DNA of 64,000 nucleotides from Pristionchus mayeri (lineage: Eukaryota > Nematoda > Chromadorea > Rhabditida > Neodiplogasteridae): contig BTRK01000001.1 of NCBI GenBank assembly GCA_036245805.1, positions 16,437,087-16,501,086 of the forward strand. Reading direction: 5' to 3'. Both the position numbers and the translations under genes were made by a program. This document shows, piece after piece, positions 45,925 to 56,645 of the stretch (positions are counted from its first letter, which is position 1; each line of letters begins with the position of its first letter). Below the pieces are notes generated by a model. That model ran no database searches and was not told where the DNA came from. It saw only the letters and a program-made list of their open reading frames with translations.

Positions 45925-48780
45925 ATGAAGCTACTTCTCCTCATCCTGGCATTGCTTGTGTGGTGACTATTTACCACTTTACTAAATTTAAGATAACTAT
46001 TAGGTTGGTCATAAAGTTTTGCGCGATTTCGGACCCCAAGTTTGAGTTCGTATATTTTCTTTTGCTCAGATCGCCACGTGTTGTCCTGATGTCGATATAT
46101 AGGGACATGTTCGATCTTTCGAATTATATTGTTGAACTATTCCAAGTATCTCTACAGGGTGCGAAAAAAGTATTGTGACACAATTCAATTAAGCCCCACT
46201 TGGTGCGCAGTGTTTTAATTTATCCCAATTTTTTGCTCCATGTACCTTAGCTATGTAGCTATTTAGCGCTCATGTATCAAACAAATATTTCTTTTAGATT
46301 ACGAGATTTAATTTATTAAAAATTTAGTGAAGAAAAACGATCATGTTTCTCTCACTGCATGAGTCGTATTCTTTAATGCCGCATTACAACAATGTAATAG
46401 GTGGCGAATTCCATTATTTTTTCTTAAGAAGGGCACTTGTGCCCGAGTCTAAATATGTGTCCATTTAATTTGGAGATTTGGTTATACAGCTTAAAAATAT
46501 TTAAAAGTAAGCTGTGACGAACGGCCCTCGAAAAAATTTTCTCGAATAAAGATGTGGCGTCCATCAAATAAGAATGATAGAAAAATATAAACGTATGTAT
46601 TATGGTACACGTCCATTCAGTAGTGCAAATATGCTTTCAGTTTAAATTGGGAAAGCGAATCTGCTTCTGTACCTTTTTCGAATCTGTCCCAAGTGTCGTT
46701 TTCAGCCATATTTTCTGATGTATGGTTCAGTAGTTTAAACCATGTTTTCATTCACTTTGACGCTACTAAAATTCATAATTCGGTCCTTGCATATAACATA
46801 CAAGTTTATATCTCAATATATGGATGCTGAGAAAGAAATTCGAAAATGTGATTTTTCAAAAAGATAATTCCGTATCAAAGTGTGATGCAGTTATTTTCAT
46901 ATTTCTCCGTTTCCTGATATCGTATTTCCGCCTAAACAAGTATACTTTAAAGAGGAATGGTTGCTCTCCATACTCAAGTTGAGAAAGTGGGGGAATTATT
47001 ATCCGAAGATTTTTTATTATTAATTAAAGAGAAAAATGAGCTGCGGGCCAAGGGCCCATTTTTTCGAACTTGAAAATCGAAAAGCTCTGAAAGACAAAAT
47101 CGATAGATGGGGAACTGTGATAAAATTGTTGGAGGTACTGTTCGCAGGCATACAATGGCGAAAGCAGAAATCTATGCTATCATTACTTCGCGAGATATTA
47201 CATAAAAGACTTGTCACCATACTTTTCTCGCACCCTGTACTATGCGAGAAATCAAGATCTGAGTAACTTTGATTTTTTTCAGAAAAAATAAGATTTTATT
47301 TAAAGTTGCTGTACTTCGCAGATAAATTTTTAGATGGAGACTCACAAAGTTTATTAAAAAGCACTAGGCGTGCACTACCTAGTTTCAAAAATAGAGATCT
47401 GCCGAATTCGAAATGGGCTTCGTAGAGGTCAATGAAACACGGGCACTTAGAAAAATAAGATTTCCATCGAGCAAATCACCTGTTTCGAGGATTGACGCGG
47501 GTGACCTCTACCTATGGGCGCTGTAATCACTACTTACATGGTTCTCTATTATATCAATATTTAAGAGCTCACTTTCCTTTCTCATCTAAAAAAGTGATAT
47601 TTGTATCTCAATTATTTTACAATGAAAACGTCGAAAAACCTGACATGGAGGGTCTTCAAGCACGGCTCACCCTAGAAAAAGTAGCGACCTCCACAATAAT
47701 CCTAAATAGTGAGTGATAGGGCAAGGGTTGTTCGTTAATTTTAACAGGAAAGTACCGCCCTTCAAACCACATGGCTAGCACAAAAAAGCCTAAATTGTGT
47801 ATTTCGATGTTCTAAATTGGGCACCTAAAATCCGAAGAACCATGTTCTTGAATGGAGAGCCCCATTATCCCCCAAAGGGAATTGTGACTTGTACTGGAAA
47901 GGTAATTCACAATCATGAATAATTGAATTCTCACGAGCTGTCGGCATAGATATAGTACTCCAAAACTTATCTTGACAAGTGCCATTAAAACCTAAATTCG
48001 GATTACGCGCATATTTCTAATGTGCCCTTTGTGGCTGGTCAGTCTCAACATCACCAGTACGATATATTCCCATCATACTTTACTACCGTTGTTTACATTG
48101 GGACATATCTCCGTTCTAAATGAAAGCAAATCCTTTGAAAGGTCAGGTCGTTGATCAACCACATGAAGTTTGGTACATCGACTTATTCTTTTCCTTGATG
48201 GGACAGATCTATGATAGTGTACTCTAAAGAGAGTATAAAAGCCCCTATCTGCCACTAAAAGATATAAGTTGATTGGACAACAACGAACGATTGTAGATGC
48301 CAGAATACACTTTAGCCAAAATCGCGCAAAACTTTATGACCAACCTGATAGTTTGCACTTAACTATTTTGATTTTGAAAATATAACAAAAATAAACAACA
48401 ATTTTTCAGTGCGAATGCAAGACCGCCAAGGAAGGGTATGCTAATTATTGATTGATTTCGTTTCATTTTCATATTTCAGAGGCAGTGATCCCGATTGAGG
48501 GATCTGTACCGAGTGAGCTAGCCAGAATGATGTTGCTTAGTGCTGATTATAATCGAAAATTAGGGAAAATTTAGTGTTCAAATAATGGATCAAATCTATT
48601 TCAGAGGCCGTGCTTCCGAATCAGAAGTCTTCTACAGAAAAGGTCAGGAAATTATTAATTTGCCGAACAAGATAATATCTCAAAATTCTCAAATTACGCT
48701 CAAACTCAAGCCAATTTCAGAAGACGGATGTCCTCGACCGGATTTTTAAGAAGCATAAAAAATCCAGTTCTCTTTCGTAA
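45925..48780 (+). CDS. Short secreted peptide, cluster member 1 (split by transposons in intron 1)
   Basis: Five phase-compatible exons give 64 residues: 45925-45962, 48410-48435, 48480-48512, 48605-48642, 48721-48780. The first exon is a signal peptide, MKLLLLILALLV, completed by CANA in exon 2; cleavage before RPPRKE is likely. A conserved block NQKSSTEK and a cationic tail (DRIFKKHKKSSSLS) follow. Exon phases 2 at the first junction and 1 at the second, and the EAV...NQKS(S)T and TD...IFK segments, match cluster member 2, showing common descent. Intron 1 has grown to 2.4 kb through a mariner-like insertion with another element inside it. The acidic C-terminus of the other members is missing. 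I do not recognise the family; a secreted effector, antimicrobial or signalling peptide are guesses. Confidence 0.65.
46000..48348. mobile_element. Mariner-like element (2.35 kb) in intron 1 of peptide gene 1
   Basis: Terminal inverted repeats of about 30 bases, TTAGGTTGGTCATAAAGTTT and its near-complement ending CCAACCTGA, are flanked by TA at 45998-45999 and 48349-48350. The termini match the mariner consensus (TTAGGT.GG.CATAAAGTTT). About 1.27 kb remains if the nested element is removed, the size of a full mariner, but I saw no intact transposase frame. Confidence 0.85.
46155..47237. mobile_element. Tc1-like element nested inside the mariner-like element
   Basis: CAGGGTGCGAAAAAAGTA at the left and its near-complement (TACTTTTCTCGCACCCTG) at the right are flanked by TA at 46153 and 47238. 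The same terminus (CAGGGTGCGGAGAAAGTA) starts at 49533, next to a Tc1-type transposase fragment, so the family is probably Tc1-like. No transposase frame is seen in the 1.08 kb here. Confidence 0.75.
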
Positions 48781-48870
48781 TCAACCAATTACATTGTTGC
48801 TGATTAAGTATGAAACATATGTTAGTAGTCGTCCTAGTGAACCAATCAAACTGCATAGTTAATGCAATTT

Positions 48871-49032
48871 GGCACTTCTTCGATATTTGGCCCACCCTCC
48901 TTCCCATATCATTTTTCATTTCCATCCCATGGTAGAGGGGGTGCGTGACCGCAAATCAGGGAGAGATACCTAGAAATAATTGGGGTAGGGGAGGAAAGGA
49001 GGGGTGGGTGGGCCAAATATCGAAGAAGTGCC
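48871..49032. mobile_element. 162-base MITE with 26-base terminal inverted repeats
   Basis: GGCACTTCTTCGATATTTGG followed by CCCACCC at the left is mirrored by GGGTGGGCCAAATATCG and GAAGAAGTGCC at the right. The interior is not palindromic. There is no clear target duplication. It lies just after peptide gene 1. Confidence 0.75.
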
Positions 49033-49532
49033 CGAAATTAAATCAATAAAATTCATTTGAGTTTCCACGACGAGGGAGAGTTCGAACGGTAACTCAAATT
49101 GGCGAAGATCGATAAAGCATGACTATCTTAATTGTAATGAGTTCTGTGTGCACTATCAATAGTTGATTATCCTTTTTTGTGTCTGAGAAAATTGCGAATG
49201 AATTAGTGTAAACCAAAGGATGAGAGAAAAATGGAAAGTCGAAAATGAAATATTGCGAGATGCTTCTGGAAAGGAAACAAACAGGTTTAATGCATAGCCA
49301 TGGAACTGAAAAGACGGAAAAAGACGAATCAATACAAAATTAGAGAAGAGCAGCACGGAGGTTCAACAGAGAGACTATTTCGATTGAATTCAGTGCATTC
49401 TCTCATTGAATAAAAGCATGATACAGATTAAATATTTACCGATCAATCTAGGATGTGGCCATTCGGAGCCATTCTGAAGAAACGCGAAAGCCAAAATTTA
49501 ATCGTATCACACAGACCGATTGATGGCATGTA

Positions 49533-50265
49533 CAGGGTGCGGAGAAAGTACTTTGACATGGATTTAACCATGTATCTTCCTTCAATGGCATCGAATTTTT
49601 TTTAAACAGTACACATTATTTATCAGAGACAGTAGGAAGATAACAACATGATATTACTCGATTTGACCTCCATTGGCATTGACGACAGCCTTGAGACGAG
49701 AAGGGACTGACTCGATGACGGATCGCAGGTAGTGGGTATCGATTTTCTCCCATGCATTCCGGAGGGACTTCTTGAGACTCTCCAGATTCTGGTGGCGGGT
49801 GGAGCAAGCATCCTTCTCCAGAAACGACCACACAATAATGTCGAGGGGATTCGGGGCTGTTGGAGGGCCATTCATTCGATGGAATGAAATACGGAAGATA
49901 GCTCGCACACCAGTTCTGGGTGAGTTTTGCGGAATGGGCGAGTGCAGAATGTTGCTGGAAGGTCTATTGGCGCCCTTTGAAGTGGGAACGTGACCAGGGA
50001 AGAAGAGTCTTCTCCATGATCTGATTGATGTAGTAGTGCTTATCGACCTTAAACCCGGGCTTGACGAAAATAAGTGGAGTCTTGCCGGTGGCACACACTC
50101 CTGCCCAAACCATCACTGACTGCGGGTGGGAAACTCGAGAGACGGTTTTGCCCTAGCATTGGCTTGCTGGGCAGACTGGGTAATCACTCTCGTGTTCTGA
50201 CTGTTGAAAGCCTGCTCCACCGTGTCATCCGAGTAGAGAGTCGTGAGATGTATGATGGAACATAA
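49533..50265 (-). pseudogene. Tc1-like transposase remnant (C-terminal part)
   Basis: The minus strand encodes, across several frames, the catalytic second half of a Tc1-type DDE transposase. VMVWAGVCATGKTPLIFVK (about 50040-50120) is followed by HSAKLTQNW and WPSNSP in another frame. Then come NPLDIIVWSFLEKD, HQNLESLKKSLRNAWEKI and ESVPSRLKAVVNANGGQIE (49654-49850). Frame changes between these blocks show it is dead. A terminal repeat, CAGGGTGCGGAGAAAGTA, sits at 49533-49550; the N-terminal half and the other terminus were not found. Confidence 0.85.
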
Positions 50266-50730
50266 CGCGCACTAAGGGGGGAGGGTTCAGATGGCCAAAC
50301 CATAACATAATAACGATATTGCAACGAAGAGTAACGAATAGCTATCGTCGTATCGATATCGCTACTTTTCTAAGTCGTTCTCTGCACTCTAACTCCGCCC
50401 ACTTTACCCCTCGCTCCTCGCCGCTTTCTAACTCGGCGTAAACAGTGCGCGCGGCTAATAGAAGAGCAAGGCAGAAAGCAGGCTCGGAGAAATCGTTGCG
50501 ATATGGGTACGAGGATAGCGATGCCTCCACTTTCACCCTCCTCTCCGAGAGATATCGTTATCCCTCATCCCCAGAATATCGAATAGTAAACATCGACTAG
50601 CCAACTCTACTCTGAAATTTCTTTCAATGAAGAGCTTTCAAATACAAAATAGTATCTAAATTTTTCAATGATATTCAGACGAAATTCTGTAAACAGCTTG
50701 CGTCGATCAAATAATTATGCATCGTAATCA

Positions 50731-50776
50731 GTTTCCCACACTTCCCACTCACAATTTTGCAAAAAAAGTATTTAAA
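50731..50776 (+). promoter_or_regulatory. Shared promoter block of the peptide cluster (member 2)
   Basis: The order is TTTCCCACAC, TTTTGCAAAA, then GTATTTAAAT as the likely TATA element, followed by GCTTCAATTGAA. The same order and near-identical words lie upstream of members 3 and 4. The TATA-like word is about 60 bases before the ATG here because of an extra hairpin in the leader. Confidence 0.6.
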
Positions 50777-50799
50777 TGTGCTTCAATTGAATTTTTAAA

Positions 50800-50830
50800 T
50801 TTCGAAGTGATTTAAAAATCACTTCGAAAT
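50800..50830 (+). promoter_or_regulatory. Hairpin immediately before and overlapping the start codon of peptide gene 2
   Basis: ATTTCGAAGTGATTT and AAATCACTTCGAAAT form a 14-15-base stem with a one- or two-base loop, the second arm running into the ATG at 50829. Members 3 and 4 have only the right half (AATCACT(T/C)C), so the left arm was added in this copy. In the leader it could mask the start codon; that effect is inference. Confidence 0.6.
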
Positions 50831-51372
50831 GAAGCTCCCGCTCTTCCTCTTCTTCCTACTGGCTGCGTAAGTCTTGTGAAAAATAATTTTTTTATTATTT
50901 GATAGATGATATGTGTTTTGCCTTACAGATTCGCCTCTTTCATTGACGCGGCACCGGTAGCCGAGGCCAATAAAGGAAGAAAAGTTCCAGGTAATTAAAT
51001 AATTGTTGAAAACTAATAAATTCTAGATTAAGCTAATACAATTAATGTGAAACTGCTCCCAAATGTTGATAATATCTATTTCAGAAGCTGTGGATTCAAA
51101 TCAGAAATCAACAAAGGTGAATAAATTTCTAAACTTGCATTATTATACCCGATGACAAAAGAAAAATTCTCATATGCCAATTTCAGATGACGGATCAGCC
51201 GAATAAGATCAATCGCATTTTTAAAGAAAATTCCACTGCTTTCAAGGAAGTGACCATCACAGTCGGTTATATCAAATGTAATTCTTTGTGAAACATGATA
51301 ACCATCGATCAAGAAATCAAGTAAACTCGTTCCAGATTCTCTGGGCACGACTCTTCAGCATTCGAGGACTAA
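50829..51372 (+). CDS. Short secreted peptide, cluster member 2
   Basis: Five exons give 89 residues: 50829-50866, 50929-50990, 51085-51116, 51187-51287, 51336-51372. The signal peptide is MKLPLFLFFLLAAFASFIDA, likely cut before APVAEA. The block EAVDSNQKSTK parallels member 1, followed by DQPNKINRIFKENS. The C-terminus FSGHDSSAFED parallels the acidic ends of members 3 and 4. The fourth donor is TCTTT|GTGAAA; the alternative AAAT|GTAATT would put the last exon in another frame and lose the shared C-terminus. No cysteine pattern is present (one Cys). Probably secreted; function unknown. Confidence 0.65.
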
Positions 51373-52011
51373 CTCTCTGTTTTTTGGTACCGATAAAGAA
51401 TAACGTTCCGAATTGCACGGCGACCACTACTAAAGACATGCTCATTTGTTGACTATTTTCTTATCGGAAAAAAACCGCTATATCATTAAATGCGTCTGAC
51501 GTCTGACACATATGAACATTGGGGCGTGAGGTAGAGAGCCATGATTGAACAATAAACAAGGTATAAAGCTGCAACCGTTTTGTCAAATAACTTGTATTTA
51601 GAATTAAATTGTAAACCAAATTGTAACCATGTACCTAGAGACCACAAGCCACGCCCACTTTCGGGAATACCGAATTCTCTCAAAAGCCGCAAGAGCTCCG
51701 ACAGTCGGAATTCTTGACCAAATTGGACGATCAAAAGCGATTTCAGTAGCTCTTGGGATCCTTCACAAATGACCACTGGAGCAGCTTAATTAGGAAACTC
51801 TAATTAGGTCAGCATACGCTAATTAAAACCAGAATAGGCGTAAAATGGGCCATTGTACTCGTGTACAGCTGCTCCACTCGTATTTTTCAGTTCACATAAT
51901 TCAAATACATGACACAAAGTTAGAAAACAGATGGATCATTTTCCTGACTGTCGGAATGATTGAAAGATTTCATTAAAAAAATTGCAAAAAAGTGCAAACC
52001 ACTTTCATCCG

Positions 52012-52076
52012 AGCAGATTCGAACCTGCATATTACGGGCATTAGAGGTAGAGCTCTCCCACTACTCCAATTGAACG
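52012..52076 (-). pseudogene. tRNA-like remnant
   Basis: The minus strand has a near-perfect B box, GCAGGTTCGAATCTGC, and an A-box-like GGAGTAGTGGGAGAGC about 20 bases before it. I cannot pair an acceptor arm, and the anticodon arm is poor. It is most likely a decayed tRNA or tRNA-derived short repeat. Confidence 0.4.
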
Positions 52077-53128
52077 ACTTACGGTTTTCTATCAAGAATG
52101 ATACATTAACTTGCCCCCTTGCGATGTTTTCACGCTGTCCCGATTTCGAGCATTTTTCCATTGAGAGCGAGATTAAGGTTTTTAGATTATAATTCGGCGC
52201 AGGGTTATGATATCGAGCTAAATCAAAAAGTATGGTCTTATTTATACCATTAGGGTTCCATTGGGCACACAAACTGTCTTGTGAGATGGTTTTGGCAGAA
52301 TGCCTTGTGGTCTCTACATGTACGAGCGATACTAAAGATGCAAGAATGGCAAGTCTCAGATGGATTACACATACCGATTTGAAGAGCATACCACATGAAG
52401 CGTCATCAGGAAATTATTCTTTCATTACTATAAAATAGTAAGATGCCACTAAGTACTTAATAGTGGGAATGCCAAACTTCTCTCGTCGACTAGTGAATGA
52501 AATGATCAATCAAAGCTCGTTCGTAGTGAAGCAGTGATGTTCATTTGCGAAATGGGGATTTAGAATCGGAGGAAGATGACTGTTTGAGCTACTTGCTGGA
52601 AATATCGGGAAACTTTAAAAAAAAATAACGGCCTCTTTTCATATCACTTAAAGGAGTGCTCCGGGGAACCACCCATAGTGATAGTGTGGATATTGAAGAG
52701 GTTACTCATCCGATCAGAAATCACTATGTACGAAGTTCCACAGACGAGTCTGAGGCTATTAACATACTCGCAAAGTTCATTGACAGCGCAGGGTAGTGAC
52801 TTGTTCGTTTATGTTTCACTCGCTCATCTTATTTCTCACCTCTTTCTCGGGGTAATTTCGCTAAAGTGTCCCATTGAGAGCGCAGAATTTTCGTTGTGGG
52901 ACTCCCTATCATTCATTCCCCGGAGAACCCCTTTAAGATTAACTCATGCTACTCTTTTACACTCTCTATAAAAACCAATCAACTTCAAATTACCTTCATA
53001 GTAAAACTAGCCGAATGTGAAAAAAAATCAATAAATAAGCAATTGGAAGGAGCACAATTTTGATAGTTCTTATCGAAACCCTGCTAAGCGCTTGCAAAAT
53101 GATCAAACAATCACGCTAATCCAGTTGA

Positions 53129-53171
53129 TTCCCACATGTACCACGCTGAATTTTGCAAAATATGTATTTAA
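53129..53171 (+). promoter_or_regulatory. Shared promoter block of the peptide cluster (member 3)
   Basis: ATTCCCACATG, then TTTTGCAAAATATGTATTTAA as a fused motif and TATA-like word, then GGGCTTTTATTGAAGG and AATCACTTC before the ATG. The spacing from TATTTAA to ATG (about 35 bases) is like that of member 4. Confidence 0.6.
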
Positions 53172-53202
53172 GCGGGCTTTTATTGAAGGAAATCACTTCA
53201 CT

Positions 53203-53465
53203 ATGAAAGTTCTTCTGCTTCTCTCGTTCCTGCTGGCAATGTAGGTATTAAAAAATTATATAATAATGAGTTAAATAAAAAAGTCATCTAAATTTCAGCC
53301 TTGCATCTGTGATGGCAGCTCCGAAAAAAGAAAAGAGCACAACAAAAGCTGAGAATACAACTGCTCCATCTGGCTGGTTTTTCGGTTAGTTTATATCAAT
53401 TAAATAAACAAAGATATCTCGCTTCAGGGGGGTTTGACGAGGACCACTTCACGCCCGAGGACTAA
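53203..53465 (+). CDS. Short secreted peptide, cluster member 3
   Basis: Three exons give 53 residues: 53203-53240, 53299-53384, 53428-53465. The signal peptide MKVLLLLSFLLAILASVMA is followed by a Lys/Thr-rich middle (APKKEKSTTKAENTTAP), an aromatic GWFFGG and an acidic end, FDEDHFTPED. The donors AAT|GTAGGT and TTCG|GTTAGT and acceptors TTTCAG and CTTCAG are good. It is clearly the sister of member 4: the same 38-base first exon, the same phases and upstream and downstream identity. There are no cysteines, which argues against a defensin. Function unknown. Confidence 0.75.
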
Positions 53466-54442
53466 CTGTACCCTGGTTAAGATCGATAAAGAACTATTTA
53501 CATAGCATTGTGATCAGTCCACTACAGATAAATGTTCAATTCCTGATCTTTGAATATAACTTAAAATGCGAAAGAGTTAGAAACATGAAACGAGAAATCA
53601 TGGAACAAAAATGAAATATACATAGAATTGCGAAGAGTTTTGAAGCAAACATTTGCCTGAACTGCATGCTGACGAAATATGTTTTGCCTTCGGCGGGGGC
53701 TCCCGTGATAGCGGAGTTGGTTTCACAATCACTCGTTTCGAAACGTTTATGCGCTCTATCACTCTCCCTCCTCCCTATTTCGTAATCTGAACGGACACGA
53801 TCACACTGCGCTTTATCTATAAGTATAGATAAATATCCAGTAAGCGAACAGATGGCAGCGAGTCTCAACGGAGTTGGCATTTTCAGAAACAAATTGTCTT
53901 AAAAATGATATTGCATAACTTACTAAAGATGCAAGAATGACAATATTCAAATGATCACACAAAGGGATTAAAAGAGATTTCAAGTTTTACTGAAATCTTG
54001 TGAAGATATCTGAGGAAATAAATAAATACTTCGAAAATAACCAAAGCGAGGCACATGATGAAAAAAATGCGCTTTTCTAGTAGGAGACGTATTGGAATAC
54101 ATAAGTATATCGGATTACAGTGAAAGTCTATTTAAATTAAGATAGTCAATCGTCATCAGAAAAATATTCTTTCATTAAAACAAACTAGTCCGACGCCACT
54201 GACTACCTAGTGGGAATTTCTAGTCAAACTTCTCTCTTCGACTCTCTCCGAGAGGATGAAATATTCAATTAAAGCTGATTCACTGTCATATATTTCTGCT
54301 CATCAAAGAAAGTTCAGAATCTGAGGCAGATGTTTAAAAAATAAGCATTAATAGATAATTGAAATCTGTACAAGCGATCTAGTTCTTTTCGAAACTCTGC
54401 TAAACGCTTGCAAAATGATCAAACAATCATGTTTAGCAAGTA

Positions 54443-54477
54443 GATTCCCACACTTAATTTTGCGAAATATGTATTTA
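54443..54477 (+). promoter_or_regulatory. Shared promoter block of the peptide cluster (member 4)
   Basis: ATTCCCACAC, then TTTTGCGAAATATGTATTTAA, then GGGGCTTTGATTGGAG and AATCACTCC before the ATG at 54510. Identity with the member 3 block extends about 60 bases further upstream. Confidence 0.6.
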
Positions 54478-54509
54478 ATGGGGCTTTGATTGGAGAAAAT
54501 CACTCCACG

Positions 54510-54792
54510 ATGAAATTCTTTCTCCTTCTCTCCTTCCTGCTGGCAATGTAAGTAATTAAAATAATACAAAAATAATTAAAATATTTTTTTCTAAATTGAA
54601 GATACAATCAAATGTCAGCCTCGCCTCTGCGATGGCAGTGCCTACGAAGGAGAAGAGCACAACGAGAAGAATAAAGGGAACGACTACTAAGGGTTATTTC
54701 CTCAGTGGTTTGTTTTTACTTAGAATATCAAAGTGAAAAACCAATACATCATCGGAGCAGGTGGACATAGCGAAGAAGACTTCGAGCCCTAG
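54510..54792 (+). CDS. Short secreted peptide, cluster member 4
   Basis: Three exons give 52 residues: 54510-54547, 54619-54707, 54761-54792. The signal peptide MKFFLLLSFLLAILASAMA is followed by VPTKEKSTTRRIKGTTTKG, an aromatic YFLSGG and the acidic end HSEEDFEP. The first two-thirds align directly with member 3; the middle is more basic (RRIK). Splice sites are AAT|GTAAGT, ATGTCAG, AGTG|GTTTGT and GGAGCAG. Basic middle plus acidic tail could mean a charge-neutralised or processed peptide, but this is inference. Confidence 0.75.
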
Positions 54793-55243
54793 TTCTATGC
54801 TGACTGAGATCGATAAAGAACCATTTGCATAGCCATGTGATCTTTCCACTACAGATAAATGTTCAATTGTTGATCTATGACATTAAATGTGAGTCTAAAA
54901 AAAATTAAATTTTGCCTGAACTACTATTAAAATACTTCTGAAGGACGACATTTTATATAGAATAAATATCCAGTAAGCGAACAGATGGTAGCGAGGCTCA
55001 GCAGAGTTGGCATTTTCAGAATCTCTTGGATCACCAAGTGACATCGGAAAACCCATTAATCGACAAATTTCTGGAAATCTTATCAAGAAATCTGAGCTAA
55101 TGTGTTACGAATTCAGGGAAAGGAACCGAAGCGGATAACATGATGGACGTAGGAGAAAAACACGGAAAATCTGCGCGTTTCCAGTGAAAACTGGAGTGTT
55201 TCGTAATACGAAATTCGTATCCGAGTAGGGAGGATATGCGTTG

Positions 55244-55501
55244 CTATATTGACTCAAGAATGCTAGAAATAAGTTGAAAGTCAATCAGCTTGGATTCATC
55301 GGTAAGAAAAGGATGCTCATCAACTGCCTCGAAAGCACCAAGATCAAAAGTCATTTGATCATATGGAAATTCCGAAAACATGTTGTTGCTGTTGAAGTAA
55401 TTTATGTAAAATTCGCATGCAGCTCCATCACTTTTCCAAAGTTTCTGCTGAACAATGGGGGTCAATAAATCATTCACGTTCCCACACTGCAAACTTAGCA
55501 A
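55244..55501 (-). CDS. Unassigned 85-residue open frame
   Basis: The minus strand has a complete open frame with ordinary protein composition (NDLLTPIVQQKLWKSDGAA, then acidic FDLGAFEAVDEHPFL and a hydrophobic FQLISSILES end). A TTTGCAG lies just inside the start, so the real exon could begin at about 55489 with earlier exons not found. I do not recognise a family and cannot exclude chance. Confidence 0.3.
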   Translation of the reverse strand: MLSLQCGNVNDLLTPIVQQKLWKSDGAACEFYINYFNSNNMFSEFPYDQMTFDLGAFEAVDEHPFLTDESKLIDFQLISSILESI

Positions 55502-56552
55502 AGCCTTCTAAAACTGCAAATTGGAAGAGAAGCATATTCTCATCTTCGCAAAACAAGTCAAGAACTCCGGAATATCCTATTATCAATGCCTAGTATTCAT
55601 CAATTTCGTGTAGGTAGTAAAATAGTCTAGATAGAAAATTGAGCATATGTGACTGGGAGAGAATGGAAACGGTTGAGTTTCGCTTCCAACGACTAATATC
55701 AGCACAAGCCATTCGTCAGAGTCATAAATCCTGCAGCAAATGACTCGCGCAAATTCGATAAAAAGCCGTGTGAGAATTCACAGATGGACAAAAAGACCAG
55801 CGAAACAAGCGGATTTTGAGGGCACAAAATTAGACTCGCCCCGGCTTTTGGAATGCAGCGCCGAGCTAATTATGCGCTGAATTTGTGAAGATGTGGGGGA
55901 AAAGTGAAACGAAAATAGTGCAAATCCTAGAAATTAATCAAAACTTTGAATTAGGAGAGGATTTAACTCGAAGCAAGGCCAGCAGTAGCGCAAGACATCG
56001 TCTCTCCATTCTGCGTACTCTCTCGCCAGTCAGACAGACGAGATATCACACGGAAAGAAGATAGTCATTTCTTGTGAAGACATCCATAATATAAATGGGA
56101 AATCGTAATCAGCTCGTGGTCCACTATGAGTGGTTCATTTCGATGAGTCGACAACAAATTGTTTTGACTTCCTGGGAATTTTGAGAGGTGCTTAAAACCG
56201 ACGCATACACGTGGGAATCCGGTGAGATATTGGACAAATCTATTTCCGGAAGTGGATTGAGTGGCAATCGCGCGCCTCACAACTACTCGGGTATCAGATT
56301 TCTACGCGGATTCGTTAAAAGCAGTGCCGGTTTCGGATTTTGGGCAGAGGGAGCGAGAGAGCGTGACAGATAGAGAGAGGCAGAAATGCACGTTCTATGG
56401 TTAGTAGGGGAAGCTAAGACTGAGCTATGAGAGAGAGAGAGACGCGAGCATGCAGGGAGGCTAATTAATAGTGTCGCATCGCATACGATACATGAGATGC
56501 ATCCCTAATTACTGCCAAGTCTAATTACCCCTGAGTCGCAAACACTCTTCTC

Positions 56553-56645
56553 GAGCAATGGTCTGAGTCTCTTCAGTTTGCACACTCTCTCGCCGGTTAG
56601 AGAGACGAGAGAGAGTGCAAACTGAAGAGAGTCAGAAGATTGCTC
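56553..56645. repeat. Hairpin repeat family H1, full copy
   Basis: GAGCAATGGTCTGAGTCTC at one end and GAGAGTCAGAAGATTGCTC at the other, with GCACACTCTCTCGCC and GAGAGAGTGCAAAC arms. It is about 93 bases, like the copies at 12646 and 14377. Confidence 0.85.

Noticed and set aside
51973..52389. 138-codon minus-strand open frame
   Set aside because: It runs through the tRNA-like remnant, has mixed composition and no splice sites or poly(A) signal that would support a gene.
53203..54792. Peptide genes 3 and 4 as defensins or cysteine-knot peptides
   Set aside because: The predicted mature peptides contain no cysteines.
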